Assembly (NCBI RefSeq): GCF_026239655.1
Contig: NZ_JAPIVO010000006.1
Span: 62,001-126,000, forward strand
DNA length: 64,000 nucleotides
Reading direction: 5' to 3'
DNA from: Pedobacter sp. MR2016-24
GTDB lineage: Bacteria; Bacteroidota; Bacteroidia; Sphingobacteriales; Sphingobacteriaceae
Shown: positions 1 to 8,090 of the stretch, piece after piece
How the letters are laid out: every line of letters begins with the position of its first letter
How positions within the stretch are numbered: the first letter of the stretch is position 1
Notes under the pieces: generated by a model
What the model was told of the DNA's origin: nothing
Seen by the model: the letters and a program-made list of their open reading frames with translations, nothing else
The model's database searches: none
Program-made: the position numbers and the translations under genes

Positions 1-2
1 GG

Positions 3-812
3 AAACTACCCGAAGTTTTTCATACGAAGGGGAGAGACGGGGAGACTGATATCTGGGGAATGATTATCCGTCCTACCAATTTTGATCCTGCAAAAAAATA
101 TCCTGTGATAGAATATATTTATGCTGGTCCACAGGATTCATTTGTGCCGAAAAACTTTGTTACAGACTCCCGTGGTTCTCTGCATGAACTGGCAGAGCTT
201 GGATTTATCGTGGTTCAGATAGACGGGATGGGGACAGCTAACCGCTCAAAAGCCTTTCATGATGTATGCTGGAAGAACCTGAAAGACGCGGGTTTCCCGG
301 ATAGAATGATCTGGATCAAAGAAGCTGCAAAAAAATACGCTTATATGGATATCAGTAAGGTTGGGATTTTTGGTAACTCTGCAGGGGGACAAAATTCTGC
401 AGGTGCTTTATTGTTTCATCCCGATTTTTATAAAGTAGCAGTATCATCTTCAGGATGCCACGATAACCGGATGGATAAAATCTGGTGGAACGAACAATGG
501 ATGGGATATCCTATCGGACCACAATATGAAGCCTCTTCTAACGTAGCGAATGCCTATAAGCTGCAAGGGAAATTATTATTGATTCTTGGTGAACTGGATG
601 AAAATGTTGATCCCTCATCTACCATACAGGTAATTAATGCATTAGTAAAAGCAAATAAGAATTTTGATTTTCTGGAGATTCCCGGAATGGGTCATTCTCT
701 TGGGGGTGATTATGGAGAGCACAAGCGGAGGGACTTTTTTGTGAAACACCTGCTGGGGGTTGATCCGCCGGAATGGAACTGGAAACAAAGTATAACTGTA
801 CCTAAGCCTTAG
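3..812 (+). CDS. S9 family (DPP4/prolyl-oligopeptidase-like) serine peptidase, 3' part only
   Basis: This is the C-terminal catalytic domain of a dipeptidyl-peptidase-IV-like exopeptidase, a family that in Bacteroidota is usually periplasmic and trims peptides. The frame is open from base 3, and the residues before the first Met (position 60) read as family sequence, so the gene begins outside the window and the Met at 60 is internal. Counting from that Met, the alpha/beta-hydrolase triad is visible: nucleophile Ser107 in GNSAGG, Asp180 in GELDENV and His212 in GMGHS. The last 15 or so residues (PPEWNWKQ) match the usual end of the family. It is followed by a convergent gene and a strong bidirectional terminator. 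The family call is firm; substrate and signal peptide cannot be seen. Confidence 0.93.
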   Translation, partial: KLPEVFHTKGRDGETDIWGMIIRPTNFDPAKKYPVIEYIYAGPQDSFVPKNFVTDSRGSLHELAELGFIVVQIDGMGTANRSKAFHDVCWKNLKDAGFPDRMIWIKEAAKKYAYMDISKVGIFGNSAGGQNSAGALLFHPDFYKVAVSSSGCHDNRMDKIWWNEQWMGYPIGPQYEASSNVANAYKLQGKLLLILGELDENVDPSSTIQVINALVKANKNFDFLEIPGMGHSLGGDYGEHKRRDFFVKHLLGVDPPEWNWKQSITVPKP

Positions 813-860
813 GCATCTGATACGGTTTCCACGAGATCAGAAAGATAATATTGTAAAGCA

Positions 861-921
861 AAAGGCTGTCTTGATACAAACCAAAAATTTTAATTTTTTG
901 GTTTGTATCAAGACAGCCTTT
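861..921. terminator. Bidirectional terminator, 27-bp perfect inverted repeat
   Basis: Positions 861-887 are the exact reverse complement of 895-921, with a 7-base loop. The arms end in an A tract on the loop side and a short AAA/TTT on the outside. It sits between two convergent genes (peptidase at 812, small protein ending at 931), so it can stop transcription from both sides. An arm of 27 bp without mismatch is long for a terminator. Confidence 0.85.
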
Positions 922-930
922 AAATTTTAG

Positions 931-1278
931 CTATTTGAATAACTCCTGCAAATCTCTGTCTGCAGTAGGTATTTTCTTTAGAAAATCATCAAATCCGCCG
1001 TTTTCCTGGGAGCTGTACATGCCGTAAGCATCCATGATATAGCCAATTTGTCCGTCTTTGTCTTCTAATAAATAGAGTACAGAATTATCGCCCGGATCAG
1101 AATCACCTTCAAAACGGTAGGTTTTTATGATAGATAAATCTTCAGGATTATAAATTTTGTTTATGCCGACTCCCTGCATTTTGCCGTGGTCAGTCATCTT
1201 TATTTCGTTATCTAAACCTTTTTGCCTTAATTTTTCTAAAATCTGGCTAAGTGTATTCATTTCTACTGGACGTTCCAT
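931..1278 (-). CDS. Conserved small cytosolic protein of unknown function (115 aa)
   Basis: A soluble, acidic 115-residue protein with no signal peptide or membrane segment. The N-terminal part (LSQILEKLRQKG) looks like a helix and the middle (YLLEDKDGQIGYIMDAYG) like beta strands. It resembles a group of roughly 100-residue Bacteroidota proteins that databases often label phosphoribosylpyrophosphate synthetase; I see no PRPP-synthetase motif, so that label looks unsupported. A second possible start is the Met at 1260 (MNTLSQ), six residues in, and neither site has a clear ribosome binding site. It stands alone between the bidirectional terminator and the DUF6266 gene. Confidence 0.65.
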   Translation of the reverse strand: MERPVEMNTLSQILEKLRQKGLDNEIKMTDHGKMQGVGINKIYNPEDLSIIKTYRFEGDSDPGDNSVLYLLEDKDGQIGYIMDAYGMYSSQENGGFDDFLKKIPTADRDLQELFK

Positions 1279-1344
1279 AATAAAGATTGTTTTTTACTAT
1301 AACAATGCCTTGAAGAAATGGTTTGGTTTATTGTATTTGAAACA

Positions 1345-1992
1345 TTAATGATCTGTTCCAAAATCCAGCTCACCCAGATACTCACTGTTGGAAATACTTT
1401 TCCGGTTATTGCTGATAAATGCAATATAGACGTGTGCCTTGGGGAGCCTTGCCTTCTCCATGAGCAGTAATTCCATGCCTTCAGCTCTTTTAGCCCCGGC
1501 TTTGAGAAAGATAATCCTATCCGATTTTCCCGGGAAATAAAGCATTATCATCACCTGATCATCCTTAAACATGGTTGTATCATCGCTCTCCGGATTCCAT
1601 GTAAAATGTACACCCTCAGGTCGGAGACTTACTGCTGCATCTTTAGCCATTGGTAATTTTCCTTCGGAAATGGCAGCTTTAGCGTAATCAAAGTATTGTG
1701 CCCCACGTTCTCCGCTTACTGCGGTAAGATTGCGACTCACTGCTTTATTATAAGCATTGCTCGTTGTACCTTTCGCCACTAATTCAAAACCAATTGGATA
1801 AACATCTTTAATTTCCTTTAGAAATTGATTTACGATGGTATATTTATTTTGATTAGCCAATTCACCTTGCGTATAAGGTTTATGCCTGTAGGGGGTACTT
1901 CGTGCGATGAACTGCCCATTGAGTTCATAAAATACAGTATTACCAACCTTTCCACTTACTTCATTAAGGTTACGTTTTTTTGAGATTGCCAT
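1345..1992 (-). CDS. DUF6266 family protein
   Basis: The 215-residue sequence has the features I know from DUF6266, a family abundant in Pedobacter and relatives: the opening GKVGNTVFYELNGQ, then the Asn-rich QNKYTIVNQFL stretch, NAYNKAVS, a central FTWNP, and a C-terminal RKSISNSEYLG. There is no signal peptide, membrane segment or known catalytic motif. The function of the family is unknown. The gene is monocistronic, and the roughly 380 bp upstream of it carry an unusual palindromic repeat block. Family call is by resemblance only. Confidence 0.75.
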   Translation of the reverse strand: MAISKKRNLNEVSGKVGNTVFYELNGQFIARSTPYRHKPYTQGELANQNKYTIVNQFLKEIKDVYPIGFELVAKGTTSNAYNKAVSRNLTAVSGERGAQYFDYAKAAISEGKLPMAKDAAVSLRPEGVHFTWNPESDDTTMFKDDQVMIMLYFPGKSDRIIFLKAGAKRAEGMELLLMEKARLPKAHVYIAFISNNRKSISNSEYLGELDFGTDH

Positions 1993-2181
1993 AGTCGTAT
2001 ATATTTGGTTTTAAGCAATATAGCGCATGAAACCATGAATGTTTTAACATATAGTGAAATTGTTACAAACGAATCTTTGTTCGATTTATAAGAATTGGTT
2101 GTTTCAGGAGGTTAATTGCAGCGTAACAAATTCTGTAACGATACTGAGCATCGTTTTAATTAACAGGATCTGGATAAGTTT

Positions 2182-2260
2182 TTAACCAGTCCTTAAGGGG
2201 TCCTTAACAGGTCTGCCGACCTGCTTATGACCTGTTAAGGACCTGTTTTTGACCTGTTAA
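2182..2260. repeat. Palindromic repeat block in the 380-bp gap between the DUF6266 gene and metK
   Basis: The gap 1993-2372 holds no gene that I can support. Inside it, gtccttaa occurs at 2189-2196 and again at 2200-2207, 11 bases apart, and gacctgttaa occurs at 2229-2238 and 2251-2260, 22 bases apart. Positions 2199-2213 are the exact reverse complement of 2229-2243 (15-bp arms, 15-base loop), and the loop edge can form an alternative small hairpin (2208-2213 with 2218-2223). Spacings of 11 and 22 bases would put the units on one face of the helix. It could be an operator array, a recombination-type repeat or an RNA structure. Confidence 0.6.
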
Positions 2261-2313
2261 TATGAACGTTGCTCACCATCGTCTCTGCCTCCAACCCCTA
2301 TGAATGGCATGGC

Positions 2314-2352
2314 AAAAAAAAACCTCCGTGAGTCGGCCGACACACGGAGGTT
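2314..2352 (-). terminator. Rho-independent terminator of metK
   Basis: Reading the minus strand, a 10-bp GC-rich stem (2343-2352 with 2321-2330) is followed by nine T residues (complement of 2314-2322). The 12-base loop itself contains a self-complementary gtcggccgac (2332-2341). It starts 20 bp after the metK stop codon. Confidence 0.9.
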
Positions 2353-2372
2353 TAAAAAGATTGTATTAAAGC

Positions 2373-3641
2373 TTATAGCGAAAACGCAGCTTTTACTGCA
2401 TCTACATAGTCTAATTTTTCCCAGGTAAACAATTCAACTTCAATTTGTTTTTCTTCACCATTAGAAGCCTTAAATGTTTTAGTCACCACCTCATTGTTTT
2501 TACCAAAGTGACCATAAGCAGCAGTCTCTGAGTAAATAGGGTTACGCAATTTGAAACGGGTTTCGATGCCATAAGGAGTCATATCGAAAACTTTCTCTAC
2601 TGCCTTAGCGATCTCGCCATCTGTCAGTATAACTCCGTTTGTATCTTTCACCTTTGCAGTTCCGTAAGTGTTTACGTAAATACCCATCGGCTGTGCTACA
2701 CCTATCGCATAAGAAACCTGTACCAAAACTTCGTCTGCAACACCTGCTGCAACTAAGTTTTTAGCAATGTGTCTTGTTGCGTATGCCGCGGAACGGTCAA
2801 CCTTTGAAGGATCTTTTCCTGAGAAAGCACCACCACCGTGTGCACCTTTGCCACCATAAGTATCAACGATGATTTTTCTGCCGGTTAATCCGGTATCACC
2901 ATGAGGACCGCCAATCACAAATTTACCAGTTGGATTAATATGGTATTTGATATCCTTGTTGAACAATTTGCTGAACTGAGGATACTGACTTGATACACGT
3001 GGAATTAAGATATTGATGATATCTTCTTTGATTTTAGCCAGCATTGTCTGCTCTTCATCAAAATCATCATGTTGTGTAGAAACTACGATGGAATCAATTC
3101 TTACAGGCTCATTATTGTCGTTGTACTCTAATGTAACCTGAGATTTTGCATCAGGACGCAGATATTTGATTTCAGTATCTTCACGACGGATCGCTGCAAG
3201 TTCGATCAGGATTTTATGTGCAAGGTCTAATGCCAATGGCATGTAGTTTTCAGTCTCTCTGGTTGCATAACCGAACATCATACCCTGATCACCAGCTCCC
3301 TGAGTAGTTTTGTCTGCTTTATCTACACCCTGATTAATATCAGGAGATTGCTCATGAATAGCTGATAATACACTGCAGGAGTTACTATCGAACATATATT
3401 CACCTTTAGTATAACCAATTTTGCTGATCACGTCTCTTGCAATCTTTTGTACATCAAGATACGCTTTTGACTTCACCTCTCCAGCTAAAAATACCTGTCC
3501 GGTTGTAACTAAAGTTTCACATGCAACTTTAGATTCCGGGTCAAATGCTAGAAAATTATCAATTAGTGCATCTGAAATTTGATCTGCTACTTTATCCGGA
3601 TGGCCTTCAGAAACAGATTCTGATGTAAATAAATATGACAT
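2373..3641 (-). CDS. metK: S-adenosylmethionine synthetase
   Basis: Makes S-adenosylmethionine from methionine and ATP in the cytosol (EC 2.5.1.6). At 422 residues it has the normal length for Bacteroidota. Visible motifs are GHPDK (residues 13-17), the ATP-binding GAGDQG (115-120) and the Gly-rich P-loop GGGAFSGKD (269-277), followed by RSAAYATRH. It is transcribed alone, with its own terminator (2314-2352). Its leader of about 150 nt starts with a sequence that reads as a SAM-II riboswitch (3726-3793), so expression is probably lowered when SAM is plentiful. Divergent from the lipid-kinase-like gene at 3875. Confidence 0.98.
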   Translation of the reverse strand: MSYLFTSESVSEGHPDKVADQISDALIDNFLAFDPESKVACETLVTTGQVFLAGEVKSKAYLDVQKIARDVISKIGYTKGEYMFDSNSCSVLSAIHEQSPDINQGVDKADKTTQGAGDQGMMFGYATRETENYMPLALDLAHKILIELAAIRREDTEIKYLRPDAKSQVTLEYNDNNEPVRIDSIVVSTQHDDFDEEQTMLAKIKEDIINILIPRVSSQYPQFSKLFNKDIKYHINPTGKFVIGGPHGDTGLTGRKIIVDTYGGKGAHGGGAFSGKDPSKVDRSAAYATRHIAKNLVAAGVADEVLVQVSYAIGVAQPMGIYVNTYGTAKVKDTNGVILTDGEIAKAVEKVFDMTPYGIETRFKLRNPIYSETAAYGHFGKNNEVVTKTFKASNGEEKQIEVELFTWEKLDYVDAVKAAFSL

Positions 3642-3725
3642 TTTAAATAATTAATTTTATAATAAACAATTATATAAAATGGATCATGACCCTGCTTAAC
3701 AGGCAGTAAAAGGAAGTGTATGAAT

Positions 3726-3793
3726 GGTTAGCACTTTTTTTTACGTGGTTGCAATCCCGTTATGCTAACATAACATCGCAAATCAGTCCACCT
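3726..3793 (-). promoter_or_regulatory. SAM-II-type riboswitch with extended loop, in the metK leader
   Basis: On the minus strand the order of elements matches the SAM-II aptamer: P1 5' strand GUGG (3788-3791), UGAUUU (3780-3785), UUGCAA (3749-3754) directly followed by the P1 3' strand CCAC (3745-3748), an A-rich linker, and the pseudoknot-forming GCUAA (3728-3732). SAM-II RNAs are established in Alphaproteobacteria and Bacteroidota before methionine and SAM genes. This copy has an added 6-bp hairpin in the first loop (3759-3764 with 3769-3774) and two extra bases between P1 and UGAUUU. Placement directly after a promoter and before metK supports the call. It ends 84 nt before the start codon, so the output mechanism is not obvious. 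Confidence 0.85.
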
Positions 3794-3801
3794 TAGGTTT
3801 G

Positions 3802-3836
3802 CAAAATTACTATATATATTCAAATTAGTCAAAAAA
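3802..3836 (-). promoter_or_regulatory. Bacteroidota-type promoter of metK
   Basis: On the minus strand TAATTTTG (3802-3809) fits the TAnnTTTG -7 element, and a TTTTTTG tract (3830-3836) about 20 bases upstream fits the -33 TTTG box. The predicted start, about seven bases downstream near 3795, coincides with the 5' edge of the riboswitch, as expected for SAM-II. Confidence 0.75.
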
Positions 3837-3874
3837 TATCAATTATTTTGTAACCGTAATTAATTCACACCCTT

Positions 3875-4801
3875 TTGGCAAAGTCGAACATTCTATTTAT
3901 TATCAACCCTATATCCGGCGGTAAGGATAAACTTAAGATTCCTGCTATAATTGATGCAAACTTAGACCGGTCTAAGTTTAATCCCAATTATAGTTTCACG
4001 GAATATGTCGGTCATGCCGCGGAGATTGCTGAGGAAGCAGCGAATAAGAATTTTGATATTATCGTTGCCGTGGGCGGTGATGGTACGATCAATGAGATTG
4101 CTACAAAAGTGATGCAGCAGCAGAAAATTCTGGGAATCATACCTTTCGGCTCAGGAAACGGGCTGGCCAGGTTCCTGAAAATACCCATGGATACTGCTAA
4201 ATCTATTCAGGTCATTAACGGGATGAATGTGAGCAGGATTGATACAGGAACTTTTAACGACAAGTTTTTCTTCAACATGGCAGGAATGGGTTTTGATGCA
4301 CATATCAGCTCAGTGTTCGTCGGCAACAAAAAAAGAGGATTGTCAGGTTATGTAAAACTGGGGATCAAGGAGATGGTGAATTATAAGCCAGAAACCTACC
4401 ATCTGCTGATTGACGGGGTACATTATACCCGTGAAGCATTTGTAGTCAGTGTGGCAAATTCTTCTCAATACGGAAATAATGCACATGTGTCGCCACATGC
4501 GTCCGTAACAGATGGTTTACTGGATGTATGTATCATTAAATCTTTCCCTTTATACAAAATACCTTTGCTTGCTTATCATATGATCAGTGCCACGACTGAT
4601 AAATCAGATATGGTGGAGATTATAAAAGGAAAGAACATTCAGATTACCCGGGTGGATGATGGTGCAATACATATTGATGGGGAACCCTTTTTTATGGGCA
4701 GGGAGATTGCAGTTTCTATAGCACCACTTTCATTAAACATCATTATACCGGAATATGAGCAGGGCCTCGGCCTGTTCGCAAATAAACTGTCGGAAAATTA
4801 A
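3875..4801 (+). CDS. Diacylglycerol/sphingosine kinase-like lipid kinase (YegS/DagK family)
   Basis: Cytosolic or membrane-associated kinase that would phosphorylate a lipid hydroxyl using ATP. The 308-residue protein has the diagnostic GGDGT (residues 67-71) and GSGNGLAR (92-99) of the DAGK catalytic domain, then the C-terminal beta domain with DGLLDVCIIK and HIDGEP. No ATG is available: the nearest in-frame upstream stop is at 3857, and the only common start after it is TTG at 3875, which places MAKSNILFIINP exactly at the usual family N-terminus. Followed after 11 bp by the SUI1 gene, probably co-transcribed. The true lipid substrate cannot be told from sequence. Confidence 0.9.
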   Translation: MAKSNILFIINPISGGKDKLKIPAIIDANLDRSKFNPNYSFTEYVGHAAEIAEEAANKNFDIIVAVGGDGTINEIATKVMQQQKILGIIPFGSGNGLARFLKIPMDTAKSIQVINGMNVSRIDTGTFNDKFFFNMAGMGFDAHISSVFVGNKKRGLSGYVKLGIKEMVNYKPETYHLLIDGVHYTREAFVVSVANSSQYGNNAHVSPHASVTDGLLDVCIIKSFPLYKIPLLAYHMISATTDKSDMVEIIKGKNIQITRVDDGAIHIDGEPFFMGREIAVSIAPLSLNIIIPEYEQGLGLFANKLSEN

Positions 4802-4812
4802 AACAGAGAGAG

Positions 4813-5166
4813 ATGGCCGTAAAAAAGAAATCGTTAAGTGACCTTGGTGGAATTATGTATTCTACAGATCCTTCATTCAGCTATGAAGATGAGAATGAAG
4901 TGGTACCGGAACGTGTTCCGAATAACCAGCAGGATTTAAGGGTAATGCTGGACAGGAAAAACCGTGGAGGAAAGGCTGTGACGCTGATTACCGGATTTAT
5001 CGGTACTGCGGCCGAGGCCGAGCAATTATCAAAAATGCTCAAAACCAAATGTGGCGTTGGTGGCAGTGCTAAAGACGGGGAAATTATTGTGCAGGGAGAC
5101 TTCCGCGATAAGGTCGTTTTAATGTTGCAAAAGGAAGGCTATAAAGTAAAAAAATCAGGTGGATAA
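4813..5166 (+). CDS. SUI1/eIF1 family translation factor (YciH-like)
   Basis: A 117-residue protein whose C-terminal half (residues 53-115) is the SUI1 fold: KAVTLITGF, then TKCGVGGSAKDGEIIVQGDFRDKV. Bacterial YciH is thought to affect initiation fidelity by binding the 30S subunit, as eIF1 does in eukaryotes. The N-terminal 50 residues are low in recognisable motifs and probably flexible. It follows the lipid-kinase-like gene by 11 bp and precedes pckA, which has its own promoter element. Confidence 0.92.
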   Translation: MAVKKKSLSDLGGIMYSTDPSFSYEDENEVVPERVPNNQQDLRVMLDRKNRGGKAVTLITGFIGTAAEAEQLSKMLKTKCGVGGSAKDGEIIVQGDFRDKVVLMLQKEGYKVKKSGG

Positions 5167-5270
5167 TTTACCTATAAGTTCCTGTATTTCAGTGGTATGG
5201 TCGTTAGTGTAGCGCCTACAATAAGTAAAATATTTCCCTTGAAATGATTATTTTTAAATAAATATCTGCT

Positions 5271-5278
5271 TAGCTTTG
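5271..5278 (+). promoter_or_regulatory. Putative -7 promoter element of pckA
   Basis: TAGCTTTG fits TAnnTTTG and lies 20 bp before the pckA start codon. I see no convincing -33 box at the expected distance, so the call rests on the -7 element and position. Confidence 0.5.
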
Positions 5279-5297
5279 AAGACCAAATATTCATTGT

Positions 5298-6902
5298 ATG
5301 AGCAAAAATTTATTGCCTGGACCGGACCTTAATTGGTTAGGTTTAGGTGCTGATAAGGTATTATATCAGTTAGACATACCACAATTGGTAGAAGAAGCCA
5401 TCAAAAATGGCGAGGGAACACTCTCTTCAACCGGGGCACTGGCAATTGATACGGGCAGATTTACCGGACGTTCGCCTAAAGACCGCTTTATTGTGCTGGA
5501 TGATGTGACGAGAGATACCGTATGGTGGGGAGATGTGAATATCAGATTTACACAGGCCAATTTCAATGCTTTACTCGAAAAGGTATGTGCGCATTTAAAT
5601 GCACGCAAAATTTATGTCAGAGATGGCTATGCCTGTGCCGATCCGTCCTATAAAACAAGTATCAGGGTAATTACGGGAACCGCTTATCAGAATCTTTTCG
5701 CCAACAACCTGTTTTTAAGACCAGATGCGGAAGGAAATACAGGTCGGCCGGAATGGACTATCATTGCTGCGCCGGAGTTCCAGGCTGATCCGCTGATTGA
5801 CGGAACCAGACAATCCAACTTCTCCATTCTCAACTTTTCTAAAAAAATTATTCTTATTGGCGGTACAGGTTACACCGGTGAAATAAAAAAGGGAATTTTT
5901 TCAGTGCTGAATTTCATTCTGCCACAGCATAGAAATACGCTGTCCATGCACTGTTCCGCAAATGTGGGGGCTGAAGGAGATGCGGCAATATTCTTTGGTC
6001 TGTCAGGAACAGGGAAGACCACGCTTTCGGCAGATCCTTGCCGGGGTTTAATTGGCGATGATGAACATGGGTGGGGAGATGATTCTGTTTTTAATTTTGA
6101 AGGCGGTTGTTATGCCAAATGCGTGGACCTGACTTTTGAGAAGGAACCTCAGATCTTTTCGGCTGTCCGGTTTGGTGCTTTGCTGGAAAATACAAATTAT
6201 TTTCCTGGTCAGAGAGTAGTCGATTATGCAAATATTGAGAAGACAGAAAATACCAGGGTTGCTTATCCGATTGATTTTATCGATAATGCAGTAATCCCTT
6301 CTGTAACAGGGATTCCAAAAAATATTTTTTTTCTGACTGCAGATGCTTTTGGTGTATTGCCACCCTTGTCTAAATTAAGTACGGGTCAGGCCATGTTTCA
6401 TTTTATCTCAGGATATACAGCAAAGGTTGCCGGTACAGAGGCAGGTATAACAGAACCGCAGGTAACTTTTTCTGCCTGTTTTGGGAAAGCCTTTTTGCCT
6501 TTGCATCCTACAAAATATGCAGAATTGCTTGGCCGCAAGATGGAACAGCACCAGGTAAATGTGTGGCTGGTCAACACCGGCTGGAGTGGTGGTGCTTATG
6601 GAGAGGGACAACGCATGAAATTAAGCTATACCCGGGCGTTGATTACTGCAGTGTTGGAAAATAAATTACAGGATATTGAGTTTATTGAGCATCCTGTTTT
6701 CGGCTTACAGATGCCTGTTTCCTGTCCGGGGGTACCATCAGAAATATTAAACCCGGGAAATACCTGGGAGAACAAGCAAAAATATGATCAAAAAGCGAAT
6801 GAACTTGCTCAGGCGTTTGTCGCCAACTTCAAGCAATTTGAAGCCTTTGCAAATGAAGAAATACGCTCTTCACTCCCAAAAGTTGTAGAAAACACGCTTT
6901 AA
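5298..6902 (+). CDS. pckA: Phosphoenolpyruvate carboxykinase (ATP)
   Basis: Converts oxaloacetate and ATP to phosphoenolpyruvate, CO2 and ADP (EC 4.1.1.49), the entry step of gluconeogenesis, in the cytosol. At 534 residues it has the standard length. Visible motifs are the substrate-binding GRSPKDRF (residues 57-64), the P-loop GLSGTGKTTL (234-243) that marks the ATP-dependent form, and GDDEHGW (253-259) for metal binding. Later come ENTNYFPGQ and a GYTAKVAGTE segment. It is monocistronic, with a -7 promoter element 20 bp upstream and a strong terminator downstream. Confidence 0.98.
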   Translation: MSKNLLPGPDLNWLGLGADKVLYQLDIPQLVEEAIKNGEGTLSSTGALAIDTGRFTGRSPKDRFIVLDDVTRDTVWWGDVNIRFTQANFNALLEKVCAHLNARKIYVRDGYACADPSYKTSIRVITGTAYQNLFANNLFLRPDAEGNTGRPEWTIIAAPEFQADPLIDGTRQSNFSILNFSKKIILIGGTGYTGEIKKGIFSVLNFILPQHRNTLSMHCSANVGAEGDAAIFFGLSGTGKTTLSADPCRGLIGDDEHGWGDDSVFNFEGGCYAKCVDLTFEKEPQIFSAVRFGALLENTNYFPGQRVVDYANIEKTENTRVAYPIDFIDNAVIPSVTGIPKNIFFLTADAFGVLPPLSKLSTGQAMFHFISGYTAKVAGTEAGITEPQVTFSACFGKAFLPLHPTKYAELLGRKMEQHQVNVWLVNTGWSGGAYGEGQRMKLSYTRALITAVLENKLQDIEFIEHPVFGLQMPVSCPGVPSEILNPGNTWENKQKYDQKANELAQAFVANFKQFEAFANEEIRSSLPKVVENTL

Positions 6903-6957
6903 ATCATTTTTTTTAGGTAAAAATTTGCATTTGAATTTTTTTTTAGTTTTCATTGTG

Positions 6958-6990
6958 AAAGATTGTCTCCCCAACGAGACAATCTTTTTT
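6958..6990 (+). terminator. Rho-independent terminator of pckA
   Basis: A 12-bp perfect stem (6958-6969 with 6976-6987), 6-base loop and a run of T residues to 6990, 56 bp after the pckA stop. Confidence 0.92.
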
Positions 6991-7049
6991 AATATACACT
7001 GCTTCGGGAAGAATATTATTGTGATAACACAGAATACTTGATTATTTAA

Positions 7050-7079
7050 TTTGGAATTAAAATCAAAGTTATAGATTTG
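7050..7079 (+). promoter_or_regulatory. Promoter of the exbB-exbD-tonB cluster
   Basis: TTTG at 7050-7053 and TAGATTTG at 7072-7079 are separated by 18 bases, a good match to the Bacteroidota -33/-7 promoter. Transcription would start near 7086, giving a leader of about 90 nt before exbB. Confidence 0.75.
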
Positions 7080-7176
7080 TTATCGCAACATTTCGTTTTA
7101 TCGGTCGTTGTGTGTATTACGGAATATTTAATCTAAATTTAAAAAAACAAGTACTAAAAACTCAAAAACTAAAAAA

Positions 7177-8004
7177 ATGGCAAACGCACCAAAACCAACA
7201 ACAGTTCAAAAAGAAAGCTCATCAGCTTCAAATCTATTCGCTACACTAGTTATCCCTATTTGTATTATTATTGGTATCCTTATTTTTAAATTCGTTCTGG
7301 GAGATCCTAAGAACTTCATTGATGACAATGTTGAAAACCTTCCTAAAGTAGGTAACTATGCAGGTATGGCTTATAAAGGTGGATTTATCGTGCCAATCCT
7401 AATGGGTATGCTTTTAATGGTAATCGTTTTCTCTGTAGAGCGTTTCATCGTTATTGGAAAAGCAACTGGTACATCAGGTTTAGATGCATTTGTTAAAAAA
7501 GTACAAGCGCTTTTAAATTCAAACAACATCGAAGCTGCAATGGCTGAGTGTGACAAACAAAAAGGTTCAGTAGCTAACGTAATCAAATCTGGTCTGAAAA
7601 AATACCGTGAGATGGAAGTTGAAGCTAACATGGATACAGATCAGAAATGTTTAGCTATCCAGAAAGATATCGAAGAAGCAACAACTTTGGAAATGCCAAT
7701 GTTAGAGCAAAACTTAACTGTAATTGCTACATTAGTATCAGTAGGTACATTAATGGGTCTGTTAGGTACAGTAACGGGTATGATTAAAGCGTTTGGTGGT
7801 TTAGGTGCTTCTGGAGCTCCGGATTCAGCAGCGTTAGCAACAGGTATCTCTGAGGCATTGATCAATACTGCAACTGGTATCGGTACATCAACTTTAGCGA
7901 TTATCATGTATAACATCCTTACTTCAAAAATTGATAAATTGACTTATGCAATTGATGAAGCTGGTTTTAGCATCATCCAAACTTATGCTTCTACGCATAA
8001 ATAG
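7177..8004 (+). CDS. exbB: MotA/TolQ/ExbB family proton channel
   Basis: Inner-membrane channel subunit that, with ExbD, uses the proton gradient to energise TonB. The 275-residue protein shows four hydrophobic segments at about residues 25-43, 69-91, 178-202 and 222-248. The last three correspond to the classic ExbB helices, including the GLLGTVTGMI and GISEALINTATG signatures; the first is an added N-terminal helix, which I believe is usual for this group in Bacteroidota. A cytoplasmic loop of about 85 residues separates the second and third segments. First gene of the exbB-exbD-exbD-tonB cluster, preceded by a good promoter. Confidence 0.94.
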   Translation: MANAPKPTTVQKESSSASNLFATLVIPICIIIGILIFKFVLGDPKNFIDDNVENLPKVGNYAGMAYKGGFIVPILMGMLLMVIVFSVERFIVIGKATGTSGLDAFVKKVQALLNSNNIEAAMAECDKQKGSVANVIKSGLKKYREMEVEANMDTDQKCLAIQKDIEEATTLEMPMLEQNLTVIATLVSVGTLMGLLGTVTGMIKAFGGLGASGAPDSAALATGISEALINTATGIGTSTLAIIMYNILTSKIDKLTYAIDEAGFSIIQTYASTHK

Positions 8005-8090
8005 AAAATAATGTAATTTTTTTTTACCGGCTTTATGGAAAACCGGAAGAATTAACATCATTATACAAAACATAAGTAATTTTTAAAATT

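Noticed and set aside
931..1278. Label phosphoribosylpyrophosphate synthetase for the 115-residue protein
   Set aside because: No PRPP-synthetase motif or length; the label seems to be inherited database annotation.
3642..3725. Second hairpin cctgttaagcagg as a metK leader terminator
   Set aside because: The stem is only 4 bp and no T run follows on the minus strand.
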